NCBI GenBank assembly: GCA_031277195.1
Contig: JAITMU010000050.1
Span: forward strand, 1-5,491
Reading direction: 5' to 3'
Length of the DNA: 5,491 bases
From: Gallionellaceae bacterium
GTDB lineage: Bacteria > Pseudomonadota > Gammaproteobacteria > Burkholderiales > Gallionellaceae
The translations under genes were made by a program, and so were the position numbers. Below the pieces are notes generated by a model that was not told where the DNA came from, made no database searches, and was given only the letters and a program-made list of their open reading frames with translations. Shown here piece after piece: positions 1 to 5,491 of this stretch (position 1 is its first letter; the number at the start of each line of letters is the position of its first letter).

Positions 1-89
1 CCCACCCTAACCCTCCCCTTGAAGGGGAGGGGACTTCCGCGGCCTTGCCTTTCCCATTCCCTCCCCTTCAAGGGGAGGGTTAGGGTGGG
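1..89. repeat. Nested palindromic intergenic repeat downstream of priA
   Basis: Two 31-bp arms (1-31 and 59-89) are perfect reverse complements, separated by a 27-bp spacer. Each arm also contains its own 21-bp near-perfect palindrome (11-31 and 59-79) of the form CCCTCCCCTT-G-AAGGGGAGGG, so the DNA or RNA could fold as one long hairpin or as two short ones. The left arm begins at the first base of the window, so the element may extend further. It starts about 30 bp beyond the priA stop codon and may help end priA transcription or protect its mRNA, although no T-tract marks a classical terminator. Similar C-rich/G-rich palindromes are dispersed in many proteobacterial genomes; that this is one of them is an inference from its form. 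Confidence 0.85.
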
Positions 90-122
90 GATGGGTATCC
101 GCCACGCCCCAAACCACCGTCC

Positions 123-2300
123 TTAAAACTCCATCGGATCCACATCCAGCGACCAACGTAATTTCTGCGCTGGCAGCGTATCCAGCACACCTTTCCAGAT
201 TCGCAAAAATTGCTGCAAAGTTTTGCGCGAGTCGGATTGCACCAGCAACTGCGCGCGGCTGTGATTGGCGCGGCGCGGCATGGCGGCGGGAACCACGCCG
301 TACACTTCGACCTGCGATTCCTGTGCCTGTGCCGCCTCGCGCGCGCGGCGCAGGAAATCGTAAACCGCGCCTTCCTCGCGTCCTTCAGCAGACAGCAACG
401 CCTGATAAACAAACGGCGGGAACCCCGCAATCCGGCGTTCCGCCAGCAGCATCTCCGCCCATGCGTCGTAATCGTGCTCGCGCAACGCGCGAAACAGCGG
501 ATGATCGGGAAACGCCGTTTGAATCACCACCTCGCCCGGTTTACCGGCGCGACCGGCGCGACCCGCCACCTGCGCGAGCTGCGCGTACAGTTTTTCCGAG
601 GCGCGAAAATCGGCGCTGTAAAGCGCACCGTCGGGATTCAACACGCCCACCAGCGTCAGATTGGGAAAGTCATGTCCTTTCGCCAGAATCTGCGTCCCCA
701 CCAGAATATCCACCGCATCCTCCTGAATGCGGCGACGCATGGCGTTCCACGCGCCCTTGTTGCGCGTGCTGTCGCGATCCACACGCAGGATGCGCGCGGC
801 GGGGAAGCGTTCCTGCAGGGCATTTTCGACGCGCTGGGTGCCGACGCCAACGGGTTGCAAATCCGCGTTGCCGCAATTCGGACAGGCGAGCGGCACGCGC
901 TCCTGATGACCGCAATGATGGCAGCGCAGGCAACGGTCGCGCAGATGCAACACCAGTTTCCCCGCGCAGTTCGGACAGCCGGACAGCCAGCCGCAAGCGC
1001 CGCACATCAGCACCGGCGCATAACCGCGCCGGTTGATGAACACCAGACTTTGCTCGCCGCGCGCCAGCCGTTGCGCCAGCGCGGCAGCCAACGGTTCGCC
1101 GATGCCATCGACGGACGCTTCTTTCCGGACATCAATGCAGCGCACCTGTGGCAGTCGCGCATCCGCCTGTGCGCGTCGTTTCAGGCGAAGTAAGTGATAA
1201 CGTCCATTCTGCGCGTTATGGTAACTTTCCAGCGACGGCGTGGCCGAACCCAGCAACACCGGCACGTTGCGCTGGCGGGCGCGGAACACTGCAACATCGC
1301 GCGCCGAATAGCGCAGGCTGTCCTGCTGTTTGAATGAAGCGTCGTGTTCCTCATCCACGATCAGTAACGCCAGTTTCGGCAACGGCGTGAACACCGCCAG
1401 TCGCGTGCCGATCACGATGCGCGCATGGCCTGATTGCGCGCGCAGCCAGTTCTGCGCGCGTTCGCCGTCGGCGAGTCCGCTGTGCAGACTGACCAGTTCG
1501 GCGTCGGGAAAACGGTTGCGGAAATAACCCTCCAGTTGTGGCGTCAGATTGATTTCCGGCACCAACAGCAACACCTGACCGCCCTGCTGCAAAACGCGAT
1601 GCATCAGATGCACATAAACTTCGGTCTTGCCGCTGCCGGTGACGCCGTGCAGCAGGAAGCAGCCGTAGCCTTGCGACTGCGCGACGGCTTCCACGGCTTG
1701 ATGCTGTTCGTCGGTGAGCGTGTGCGCGTTGTCGAAACTGATTGCGCGTGACGGCTCGACTTCTTCGCGCGGTTCCACCCAACCGGCCTGCAACAATGCC
1801 GCCAACGCCGCAGGCGCGCTCGGCGACAACGCCCGCAATTGCGACGCGCTCAACGTGCTTTGCCGGAGCGCGTCGAGCAGGCGGCGCTGCACGATTTTGC
1901 GTTTGGGAAGTTGCGCCAGATCGAGCGCGCGACCTGCTGCGCTCAACGCATAGCTGGTGTCCTGCTTGAACGTGATCCGCTCTGGCGCGCGCAGCCGCGT
2001 CGGCAATGCCGACAGTACGGTCTGCCCGAGCGGGTAATGGTAGTAATCACTGCAAAATCGCAACAGCGCCAACAACTCGTCGGACAACGGCGGCACATCG
2101 TCCAGCGCCGCCACAATCGGCTTGATGCGTTCCGCCGCCAACGTCGTGTCGTCCGCGCATTCCAGCACCACGCCAACCACCTGCTTGCGCCCGAACGGCA
2201 CCAGCACACGCTGTCCCGGTGCGGCAGACAGGCCTGGCGGCAATGTGTAATCGAACAGAGTCGATAGAGGCACATCCAGCGCAACGCGGACTATCGACAT
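123..2300 (-). CDS. priA: Primosomal protein N' (replication restart helicase PriA)
   Basis: PriA is a superfamily 2 DNA helicase (3' to 5' in the well-studied homologues) that recognises stalled or collapsed replication forks and reloads the replicative helicase through PriB/DnaT/DnaC-type partners. The 725-residue product is close to the 732 of E. coli. Visible parts in order: N-terminal fork-binding domain (about 1-100; SIVRVALDVPLSTLFDYTLP); Walker A GVTGSGKT at 219-226; DEEH Walker B at 316-319; GSATPSLES (motif III) at 351-359; a zinc-binding insert with cysteines at 433, 436, 442, 445, 460, 463, 473 and 476, the same spacing as E. coli PriA; ILVGTQILAKGHDFP at 532-546; QVAGRAGRAGKPGE (motif VI) at 577-590; and a C-terminus ending LDVDPMEF. 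The ATG at 2300 is preferred to an in-frame TTG at 2330, because homologues begin close to SIVRVALDVP and an AGGA lies 11 nt before this ATG. All key motifs are intact. Upstream lies an AT-rich region with DnaA-box-like sites. Confidence 0.98.
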   Translation of the reverse strand: MSIVRVALDVPLSTLFDYTLPPGLSAAPGQRVLVPFGRKQVVGVVLECADDTTLAAERIKPIVAALDDVPPLSDELLALLRFCSDYYHYPLGQTVLSALPTRLRAPERITFKQDTSYALSAAGRALDLAQLPKRKIVQRRLLDALRQSTLSASQLRALSPSAPAALAALLQAGWVEPREEVEPSRAISFDNAHTLTDEQHQAVEAVAQSQGYGCFLLHGVTGSGKTEVYVHLMHRVLQQGGQVLLLVPEINLTPQLEGYFRNRFPDAELVSLHSGLADGERAQNWLRAQSGHARIVIGTRLAVFTPLPKLALLIVDEEHDASFKQQDSLRYSARDVAVFRARQRNVPVLLGSATPSLESYHNAQNGRYHLLRLKRRAQADARLPQVRCIDVRKEASVDGIGEPLAAALAQRLARGEQSLVFINRRGYAPVLMCGACGWLSGCPNCAGKLVLHLRDRCLRCHHCGHQERVPLACPNCGNADLQPVGVGTQRVENALQERFPAARILRVDRDSTRNKGAWNAMRRRIQEDAVDILVGTQILAKGHDFPNLTLVGVLNPDGALYSADFRASEKLYAQLAQVAGRAGRAGKPGEVVIQTAFPDHPLFRALREHDYDAWAEMLLAERRIAGFPPFVYQALLSAEGREEGAVYDFLRRAREAAQAQESQVEVYGVVPAAMPRRANHSRAQLLVQSDSRKTLQQFLRIWKGVLDTLPAQKLRWSLDVDPMEF

Positions 2301-2311
2301 TTGGCAGGTCT

Positions 2312-2315
2312 TCCT
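2312..2315 (-). promoter_or_regulatory. Probable ribosome binding site of priA
   Basis: AGGA on the minus strand, 11 nt before the ATG at 2300. The spacing is slightly long. No comparable site precedes the alternative TTG at 2330, which supports the shorter, 725-residue PriA. Confidence 0.5.
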
Positions 2316-2369
2316 GAATTTTTTCTGCAAATCAACGCTAACTGATTGGAGCTGGTTGCGTATTTTCTG

Positions 2370-2404
2370 TTGTCCACAATTTCTGTGGAAAACGGTGTGA
2401 ATAA
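2370..2404. promoter_or_regulatory. Cluster of three DnaA-box-like 9-mers upstream of priA
   Basis: Three DnaA-box-like 9-mers lie within 35 bp. TTGTCCACA at 2370-2378 (plus strand) has one mismatch to TTATCCACA. TTTTCCACA, read on the minus strand at 2384-2392, also has one mismatch. TTATTCACA, read on the minus strand at 2396-2404, fits the TTATNCACA consensus exactly. The first two form an inverted pair separated by 5 bp. They lie 70-104 bp upstream of the priA start, where a DnaA-ATP complex could repress or activate priA, or could help form an origin together with the AT-rich DNA that follows. The sites are read directly from the sequence; binding and function are inferred. Confidence 0.5.
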
Positions 2405-2590
2405 CAATGTAACAGTATCGCTAAGTGCTAATTGATATATGGTTTTGTCAGATTGCTTATTTCTTGCGCTTTTATTTTTACGATAAATAACAATGGATTA
2501 AACGCATTTCCCTGCATTCATTACGGTTTCTTCCTTGCCATATTGATGTAAAAGAAAATTGTGTATAACCAAATTCTATTGTTTATAAAA
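2405..2590. other. AT-rich intergenic segment, candidate DNA-unwinding region
   Basis: By hand count 2401-2580 is about 30% GC, well below the flanking genes. It contains T-rich runs (for example 2458-2480), a stretch at 2451-2463 (GATTGCTTATTTC) that partly matches the E. coli origin 13-mer GATCTNTTNTTTT, and a small AT-only inverted repeat (2472-2477 with 2485-2490). No convincing gene is present on either strand. Easily melted DNA between DnaA-box-like sites (2370-2404 and 2560-2568) is the layout expected of a replication origin, but it is also compatible with an ordinary promoter region for priA. Confidence 0.35.
2560..2568 (-). promoter_or_regulatory. DnaA-box-like site TTATACACA
   Basis: Read on the minus strand, 2560-2568 is TTATACACA, an exact fit to TTATNCACA and, from recall, the same sequence as box R2 of E. 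coli oriC. It lies on the far side of the AT-rich segment from the three clustered boxes. A weaker relative, TTATAAACA on the minus strand at 2579-2587, follows 10 bp later. Function is inferred only from the motif. Confidence 0.45.
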
Positions 2591-2596
2591 AGCGGA

Positions 2597-2619
2597 CGCT
2601 CACCCTCACGTCAACCGCC
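2597..2619 (+). repeat. 23-bp direct repeat, left copy
   Basis: This matches 2786-2808 in the same orientation with one mismatch in 23 bp (T at 2611 against C at 2800). The second copy spans the end of pyrC including its stop codon, so this copy looks like a displaced duplicate of the pyrC 3' end. It overlaps the left inverted-repeat arm of the 124-bp element by 2 bp. After a 3-bp gap both copies continue with ATTCC. Confidence 0.75.
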
Positions 2620-2741
2620 GTCATTCCAGCGCAAGCTGGAATCCAGTTGGAGAAAAAAACCGCGCAGCGGACAAAATCTTATCGCCCGGCTACGCCGGAA
2701 TTGTTTGATAAACTGGATTCCAGCTTGCGCTGGAATGACGG
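2618..2741. repeat. 124-bp element with perfect 31-bp terminal inverted repeats
   Basis: The arms at 2618-2648 and 2711-2741 are perfect 31-bp reverse complements and flank 62 bp. Each arm contains the inner palindrome TTCCAGCGCAAGCTGGAA (or its complement), and the centre holds a small hairpin, CCGGC-TAC-GCCGG (2686-2698). The form matches the GTCATTCC-type intergenic repeats dispersed in many beta- and gammaproteobacteria, which are thought to be non-autonomous, MITE- or REP-like elements; family membership is inferred. It lies 54 bp beyond the pyrC stop, and its long stem could stop or stabilise the pyrC transcript. No clear short target-site duplication is visible at its edges. Confidence 0.9.
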
Positions 2742-2785
2742 GGATAACGACGGAATAGATCAAAAATTTCAATTGAGACGCTACC

Positions 2786-2808
2786 CGCTCACCCTCACGC
2801 CAACCGCC
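2786..2808 (+). repeat. 23-bp direct repeat, right copy over the pyrC stop codon
   Basis: This is the second copy of the repeat at 2597-2619 (22 of 23 bases identical). It covers the last codons of pyrC, the stop (2795-2797) and the 9 bp that follow. Because this copy lies inside a conserved gene it is probably the original and the other the duplicate. Confidence 0.75.
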
Positions 2809-3832
2809 ATTCCACACGTTCTCCCGCCCGTAGCGGCGCCAAACGCGACCCGCCAAACGCCATCTCATCCGGCGCAATCCAGGCCTCGCGCACCAGCGTG
2901 ATGCGCTGCGTGTTGCGCGGTAATCGGTAGAAATCCGCGCCGTAAAAACTGGCGAATCCCTCCAGCTTGTCCAACGCGCCCGCCTGCTCGAACGCTTCAG
3001 CATAAAGCTCAATGCCCGCATGAGCGGTATAGCAACCCGCACAGCCACAGGCCGCCTCTTTCGCATACCGCGCGTGGGGCGCGCTGTCGGTGCCGAGGAA
3101 AAACTTCGGGCTGCCGCTGACGGCGGCTTGCACCAGCGCCTGCCGGTGAATTTCGCGCTTCAGCACTGGCAAACAGTAATAGTGCGGACGCAAACCGCCG
3201 GTGAACATGGCGTTGCGGTTGTACAGTAAATGATGCGCCGTCATCGTGGCGGCGACGGTATCCGGCGCATCAGCCACAAACTGCGCCGCATCGCGTGTGG
3301 TGATGTGCTCAAACACCACGCGCAACGCCGGCAGATCGCGCAGCAGCGGCTGCAACACACGCTCGATAAACACCGCCTCGCGGTCGAACACATCTACTGC
3401 CGGATCGGTAACTTCGCCATGCACCAGCAACGGCATCCCCACGCGCTGCATTTCCTCCAGCACGGCATAGGTTTTGCGCAAGTCCGTCACACCCGCGTCG
3501 GAATTGGTCGTCGCCCCCGCTGGGTAGAGCTTCACCGCATGTACAACACCGCTCTCCCGCGCCTGACAGATTTCCTCCGCTGGCGTGTTGTCGGTGAGAT
3601 ACAACGTCATCAATGGCTGAAAATCCGACCCCGCAGGCCGCGCGGCAAGGATGCGCTCACAGTAAGCAAGCGCGCGCACCACCGTGGTCACCGGCGGGCG
3701 CAGATTCGGCATGACGATGGCACGGGCAAAACGCCGCGCAGTGTCCGGCAACACCGACTGCATCTCCGCGCCATCACGCAAATGCAGGTGCCAGTCGTCG
3801 GGACGGGTGAGGGTGAGTTTCATGGTGGGCAT
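2795..3832 (-). CDS. pyrC: Dihydroorotase, class II (PyrC)
   Basis: This is a zinc metalloenzyme of the amidohydrolase superfamily that cyclises N-carbamoyl-L-aspartate to L-dihydroorotate, the third step of de novo pyrimidine synthesis, in the cytoplasm. The 345-residue product matches the single-domain E. coli type (348) along its whole length. Metal-site residues are all visible: H15 and H17 in DDWHLHLRDG, the lysine that becomes carboxylated at K101 in KLYPAGATTN, H138 in LLVHGEV, H176 in FEHITT, and the catalytic aspartate D249 in FLGTDSAPH. The CGCAGC segment (262-267) and substrate-loop threonines (108-109) are also conserved. Two starts are possible, ATG at 3832 or ATG at 3823 (MKLTLTRPDDW). 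Neither has a clear Shine-Dalgarno sequence, so the longer is given without strong preference. The gene reads toward priA, but a 494-bp gap with a repeat element argues against cotranscription. The integrase unit begins 176 bp upstream and may have replaced part of the original promoter region. Confidence 0.98.
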   Translation of the reverse strand: MPTMKLTLTRPDDWHLHLRDGAEMQSVLPDTARRFARAIVMPNLRPPVTTVVRALAYCERILAARPAGSDFQPLMTLYLTDNTPAEEICQARESGVVHAVKLYPAGATTNSDAGVTDLRKTYAVLEEMQRVGMPLLVHGEVTDPAVDVFDREAVFIERVLQPLLRDLPALRVVFEHITTRDAAQFVADAPDTVAATMTAHHLLYNRNAMFTGGLRPHYYCLPVLKREIHRQALVQAAVSGSPKFFLGTDSAPHARYAKEAACGCAGCYTAHAGIELYAEAFEQAGALDKLEGFASFYGADFYRLPRNTQRITLVREAWIAPDEMAFGGSRLAPLRAGERVEWRLA

Positions 3833-4008
3833 TTTAATATGATGCGCGCTTGTCCGCTTGACCTTGGCTGGCTCGCTTGCATTGCACGGAACCGGATAAA
3901 TGCAGGGAAGGAACGACCAGCGGAGAAACTCAAGTCAGTACGCTGTTTTCCTGATTCCACAACGATTCCCTTTCTTGTCTTCAATAATGATTGTATCGAT
4001 ACCGGAGT

Positions 4009-4028
4009 GGGGGTAACTTTAGGGGTAA
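4009..4028 (+). repeat. Left 20-bp direct repeat flanking the integrase (candidate att or arm site)
   Basis: The sequence is identical to 5308-5327 except for one base (A at 4021 against G at 5320). It contains two GGGGTAAC motifs 12 bp apart (4010-4017 and 4022-4029). It ends 29 bp before the integrase start codon. Directly repeated sites on both sides of a tyrosine recombinase gene are expected of attL/attR cores or of recombinase arm-binding sites; which applies cannot be told here. The following GGTAA-CTGGT-TTACC (4024-4038) can also form a small hairpin. Confidence 0.65.
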
Positions 4029-4045
4029 CTGGTTTACCTCAAAAC

Positions 4046-4049
4046 GGAA
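4046..4049 (+). promoter_or_regulatory. Probable ribosome binding site of the integrase gene
   Basis: GGAA lies 8 nt before the ATG at 4058, a normal spacing. The in-frame ATG at 4049 overlaps this site and would have no room for it, which helps select 4058 as the start. Confidence 0.5.
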
Positions 4050-4057
4050 TGATCCGC

Positions 4058-5236
4058 ATGTTGTTGACCGATGCTTCGATCCGCCACATCAAGCCCGCCA
4101 CCAAGTCTGTAAAGCTGTATGACAAGGACGGTTTATATCTGCTGGCCAATCCCAATGGCGCAAAATGGTGGCGGTTCAAATATCGCTTCGATGGGAAGGA
4201 AAAACTGCTATCTCTCGGCGTCTATCCTGATGTTGGGCTGAAATGCGCCCGCCAACGCCGGGACGAAGCGCGCAGACTGCTGGCACAAGGCATTGACCCC
4301 GCCGCGAACCGCAAAGCCGAAAAACACGCGGCGGCACAACGCGCCGCCCACAGCTTTGAAGCCACCGCGATGGAATGGCTGGCCAAGCATGAGCCCCGAT
4401 GGTCAAAAGCGCATACGCACAAAATCCTTTCCCGATTGGCAAGAAATGTTTTTCCGTGGATCGGCGACAAGCCCATCACAGCAATCACGCCGCCTGATGT
4501 GCTCTCCGTATTGCGCAAAATCGAATCGCGCAACGCCATCGAAACCGCGCACCGCGTGTTGCAATATTGCACGCAGATTTTCCGTTACGCCATCGCAACA
4601 GGCAGGACAAAACACAATCCGGCGTCCGATTTGAAAGAGGCGCTGCCTCCGGCGCAAAGGACGCACTTTGCCGCCATCACCCATCCGGCGCGGCTAGGCC
4701 AGTTATTGCGCGCCATTGACGACTACCCTGGATATTTCGTCACACAATGCGCATTGCGCCTCGCCCCGCTATTGTTTGTCCGCCCCGGCGAACTACGCCG
4801 AGCAGCATGGGATGAAATCAATCTCGATAAGGCCGAGTGGCGCTACCTCGTCACAAAAACTCAAACCGAACATCTCGTTCCCCTGGCGCGACAAGCTGTG
4901 ACCATTCTCCAAAAACTGCACGAAACCACCGGAAGCAGGCATTTTGTATTTCCCTGCGTCCGCTCAAGCGAAAAACCACTAAGTGAAAACGCGCTTGGAA
5001 ACGCTCTGAAAAAAATCGGCTTTGGAAACGAACAAAATGTTCACGGCTTTCGCGCTACCGCAAGGACATTGCTGGACGAAGAACTCGGCATACGCCCGGA
5101 TTACATCGAACATCAGCTTGCCCACACCGTGCGCGACCCAAACGGACGCGCCTATAACCGCACAGCGCATCTCGCCGAACGCCAGAAGATGATGCAGCAA
5201 TGGGCGGATTATCTGGATGGGCTCAAAACGGCATGA
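4058..5236 (+). CDS. P4-type site-specific tyrosine recombinase (integrase)
   Basis: This 392-residue integrase of the P4/IntS type would insert and excise a mobile element by strand exchange through a covalent tyrosine link. Domains: N-terminal arm-binding domain (DUF4102 type, about 1-88; LLTDASIRHIKP, then LYLLANPNGAKWWRFKYRFDGKEK and LSLGVYPDVGL); core-binding helical domain (about 98-195); catalytic domain (about 205-385). The whole catalytic set is present: R242 in LFVRPGELR, K267, H329 and R332 in VHGFRATART, H356 in QLAHT, and nucleophile Y366 in RAYNR. The start at 4058 is chosen because family members usually begin M-x-LTD-x-x-IR-x-x-KP and GGAA lies 8 nt upstream. The frame stays open far upstream, opposite pyrC, but that part has no integrase similarity. 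The gene is flanked by 20-bp direct repeats. No excisionase, tRNA or cargo gene is visible. It is divergent from pyrC. Confidence 0.95.
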   Translation: MLLTDASIRHIKPATKSVKLYDKDGLYLLANPNGAKWWRFKYRFDGKEKLLSLGVYPDVGLKCARQRRDEARRLLAQGIDPAANRKAEKHAAAQRAAHSFEATAMEWLAKHEPRWSKAHTHKILSRLARNVFPWIGDKPITAITPPDVLSVLRKIESRNAIETAHRVLQYCTQIFRYAIATGRTKHNPASDLKEALPPAQRTHFAAITHPARLGQLLRAIDDYPGYFVTQCALRLAPLLFVRPGELRRAAWDEINLDKAEWRYLVTKTQTEHLVPLARQAVTILQKLHETTGSRHFVFPCVRSSEKPLSENALGNALKKIGFGNEQNVHGFRATARTLLDEELGIRPDYIEHQLAHTVRDPNGRAYNRTAHLAERQKMMQQWADYLDGLKTA

Positions 5237-5307
5237 TCGTAGCAGCTTCAGGCTTCAAACTCGTCCCGGCCAAGCCGACATTAGACCGTTTCATAGCACA
5301 ATAATCC

Positions 5308-5327
5308 GGGGGTAACTTTGGGGGTAA
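5308..5327 (+). repeat. Right 20-bp direct repeat flanking the integrase (candidate att or arm site)
   Basis: This is the second copy of the 4009-4028 sequence, in the same orientation, beginning 71 bp after the integrase stop codon. It has the same double structure, with GGGGTAAC at 5309-5316 and GGGGTAAT at 5321-5328. Its final TAA is also an in-frame stop immediately upstream of the cytochrome reading frame, so the open cytochrome frame starts exactly where this repeat ends. Confidence 0.65.
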
Positions 5328-5491
5328 TCGCAAACACTGCGACCGTCCGAACGCCGTATTTGCCGAAGTTGTAGCGCGTTATGTGAGGCCTGTCACGGCC
5401 CCGGTTCCAAGCACGTTGAAGACGCGTCGAACCGCAACAATCTGGTTGGCTTCACTCGTGAGTGGGGTACGCCGGTTGAAACCCAACAAGG
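5328..5491 (+). pseudogene. 5'-truncated c-type cytochrome fragment (CXXCH), runs off the window
   Basis: The frame open from 5328 to the window end contains CEACHGPGSKHV at 5382-5417, continuing with NNLVGFTREWGTPVE. CXXCH is the covalent haem c attachment motif, and the CEACHGPGS-HV context is characteristic of periplasmic multihaem cytochromes c. The protein would carry electrons in respiration, but its partner and pathway cannot be named from one motif. No ATG, GTG or TTG occurs in this frame between the stop at 5325-5327 and the haem motif, and no signal peptide is seen, so the gene cannot start normally here. The adjacent frame reads VFAEV just before the motif (5356-5370), a segment that resembles what often precedes CEACHGPG in such proteins. 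A small frameshifting indel near 5371-5381 is therefore possible. Truncation by the neighbouring integrase unit is the other explanation. The downstream part may be intact beyond the window. Confidence 0.65.

Noticed and set aside
210..1193. A 327-codon open frame on the plus strand opposite priA
   Set aside because: It is a shadow of the GC-rich priA coding strand, with an arginine/alanine-rich composition and no recognisable domain. The other long frames opposite priA and pyrC are rejected for the same reason.
2301..2330. Ten-residue N-terminal extension of PriA from a TTG codon
   Set aside because: No ribosome binding site precedes it, and homologues begin near the ATG at 2300.
2405..2470. 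Sigma-70 promoter for priA (for example GATACT or CTGACA on the minus strand)
   Set aside because: The possible -35 and -10 hexamers do not occur together at 16-18 bp spacing, so a specific promoter cannot be supported.
2561..2758. A 65-codon open frame across the inverted-repeat element
   Set aside because: Its peptide (FQRKLESSW and WIPACAGMTG) is the translation of the repeat arms, a well-known source of spurious gene calls.
3230..4057. Upstream extension of the integrase frame to a 668-codon open frame
   Set aside because: Most of it lies opposite pyrC and has no recombinase similarity; the family N-terminus and a GGAA site place the start at 4058.
5237..5282. Terminator hairpin after the integrase gene
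   Set aside because: Only a short CGGC-CAA-GCCG stem is present and no T-tract follows.
5237..5310. tRNA or tRNA 3' fragment as the integrase attachment site
   Set aside because: TTCAAAC (5256-5262) resembles a T-loop, but the flanking bases do not pair as a T-arm and no acceptor or anticodon arm can be drawn.
5379..5491. Minus-strand open frame opposite the cytochrome fragment
   Set aside because: It gives no recognisable motif, whereas the plus strand has a clear CXXCH in its characteristic context.

Overview
The window looks like a chromosomal segment of a proteobacterium, most likely beta- or gammaproteobacterial. The evidence is a class II dihydroorotase and a PriA helicase that both resemble the E. 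coli proteins in length and motif spacing, GC-rich coding DNA, and two kinds of short dispersed inverted repeats of the sort common between genes in these groups. The genus cannot be named from the sequence.

Left part (1-2300): a nested palindromic repeat (1-89) lies just beyond the 3' end of priA. priA (2300 down to 123, minus strand) encodes the replication-restart helicase and is complete.

Middle (2301-2794): a 494-bp gap without a gene. Its priA-proximal half is markedly AT-rich (about 30% GC by hand count over 2401-2580) and holds four DnaA-box-like 9-mers, two of which fit TTATNCACA exactly. It is a candidate DnaA-controlled region or replication origin. Its pyrC-proximal half holds a 124-bp element with perfect 31-bp terminal inverted repeats (2618-2741). 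This element is bracketed by a 23-bp direct repeat, one copy of which covers the pyrC stop codon.

Right part (2795-5491): pyrC (3832 down to 2795, minus strand) is complete and encodes the third enzyme of pyrimidine synthesis. Next comes an apparently intact P4-type tyrosine recombinase gene (4058-5236, plus strand), flanked by two direct copies of a 20-bp sequence made of tandem GGGGTAAC-like motifs (4009-4028 and 5308-5327). Together these look like a very small, about 1.3-kb integrase-only unit, or the remains of a larger island. Immediately beyond the right repeat is an open frame with a CXXCH haem-binding motif in a CEACHGPG context. This is part of a multihaem-type c cytochrome that has no usable start codon here, so it is probably broken at its 5' end, and it runs off the window.

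priA and pyrC are core housekeeping genes on the same strand, but nearly 500 bp and a repeat element separate them, so they are probably not one operon. The integrase and the cytochrome fragment form an accessory segment placed just upstream of pyrC.
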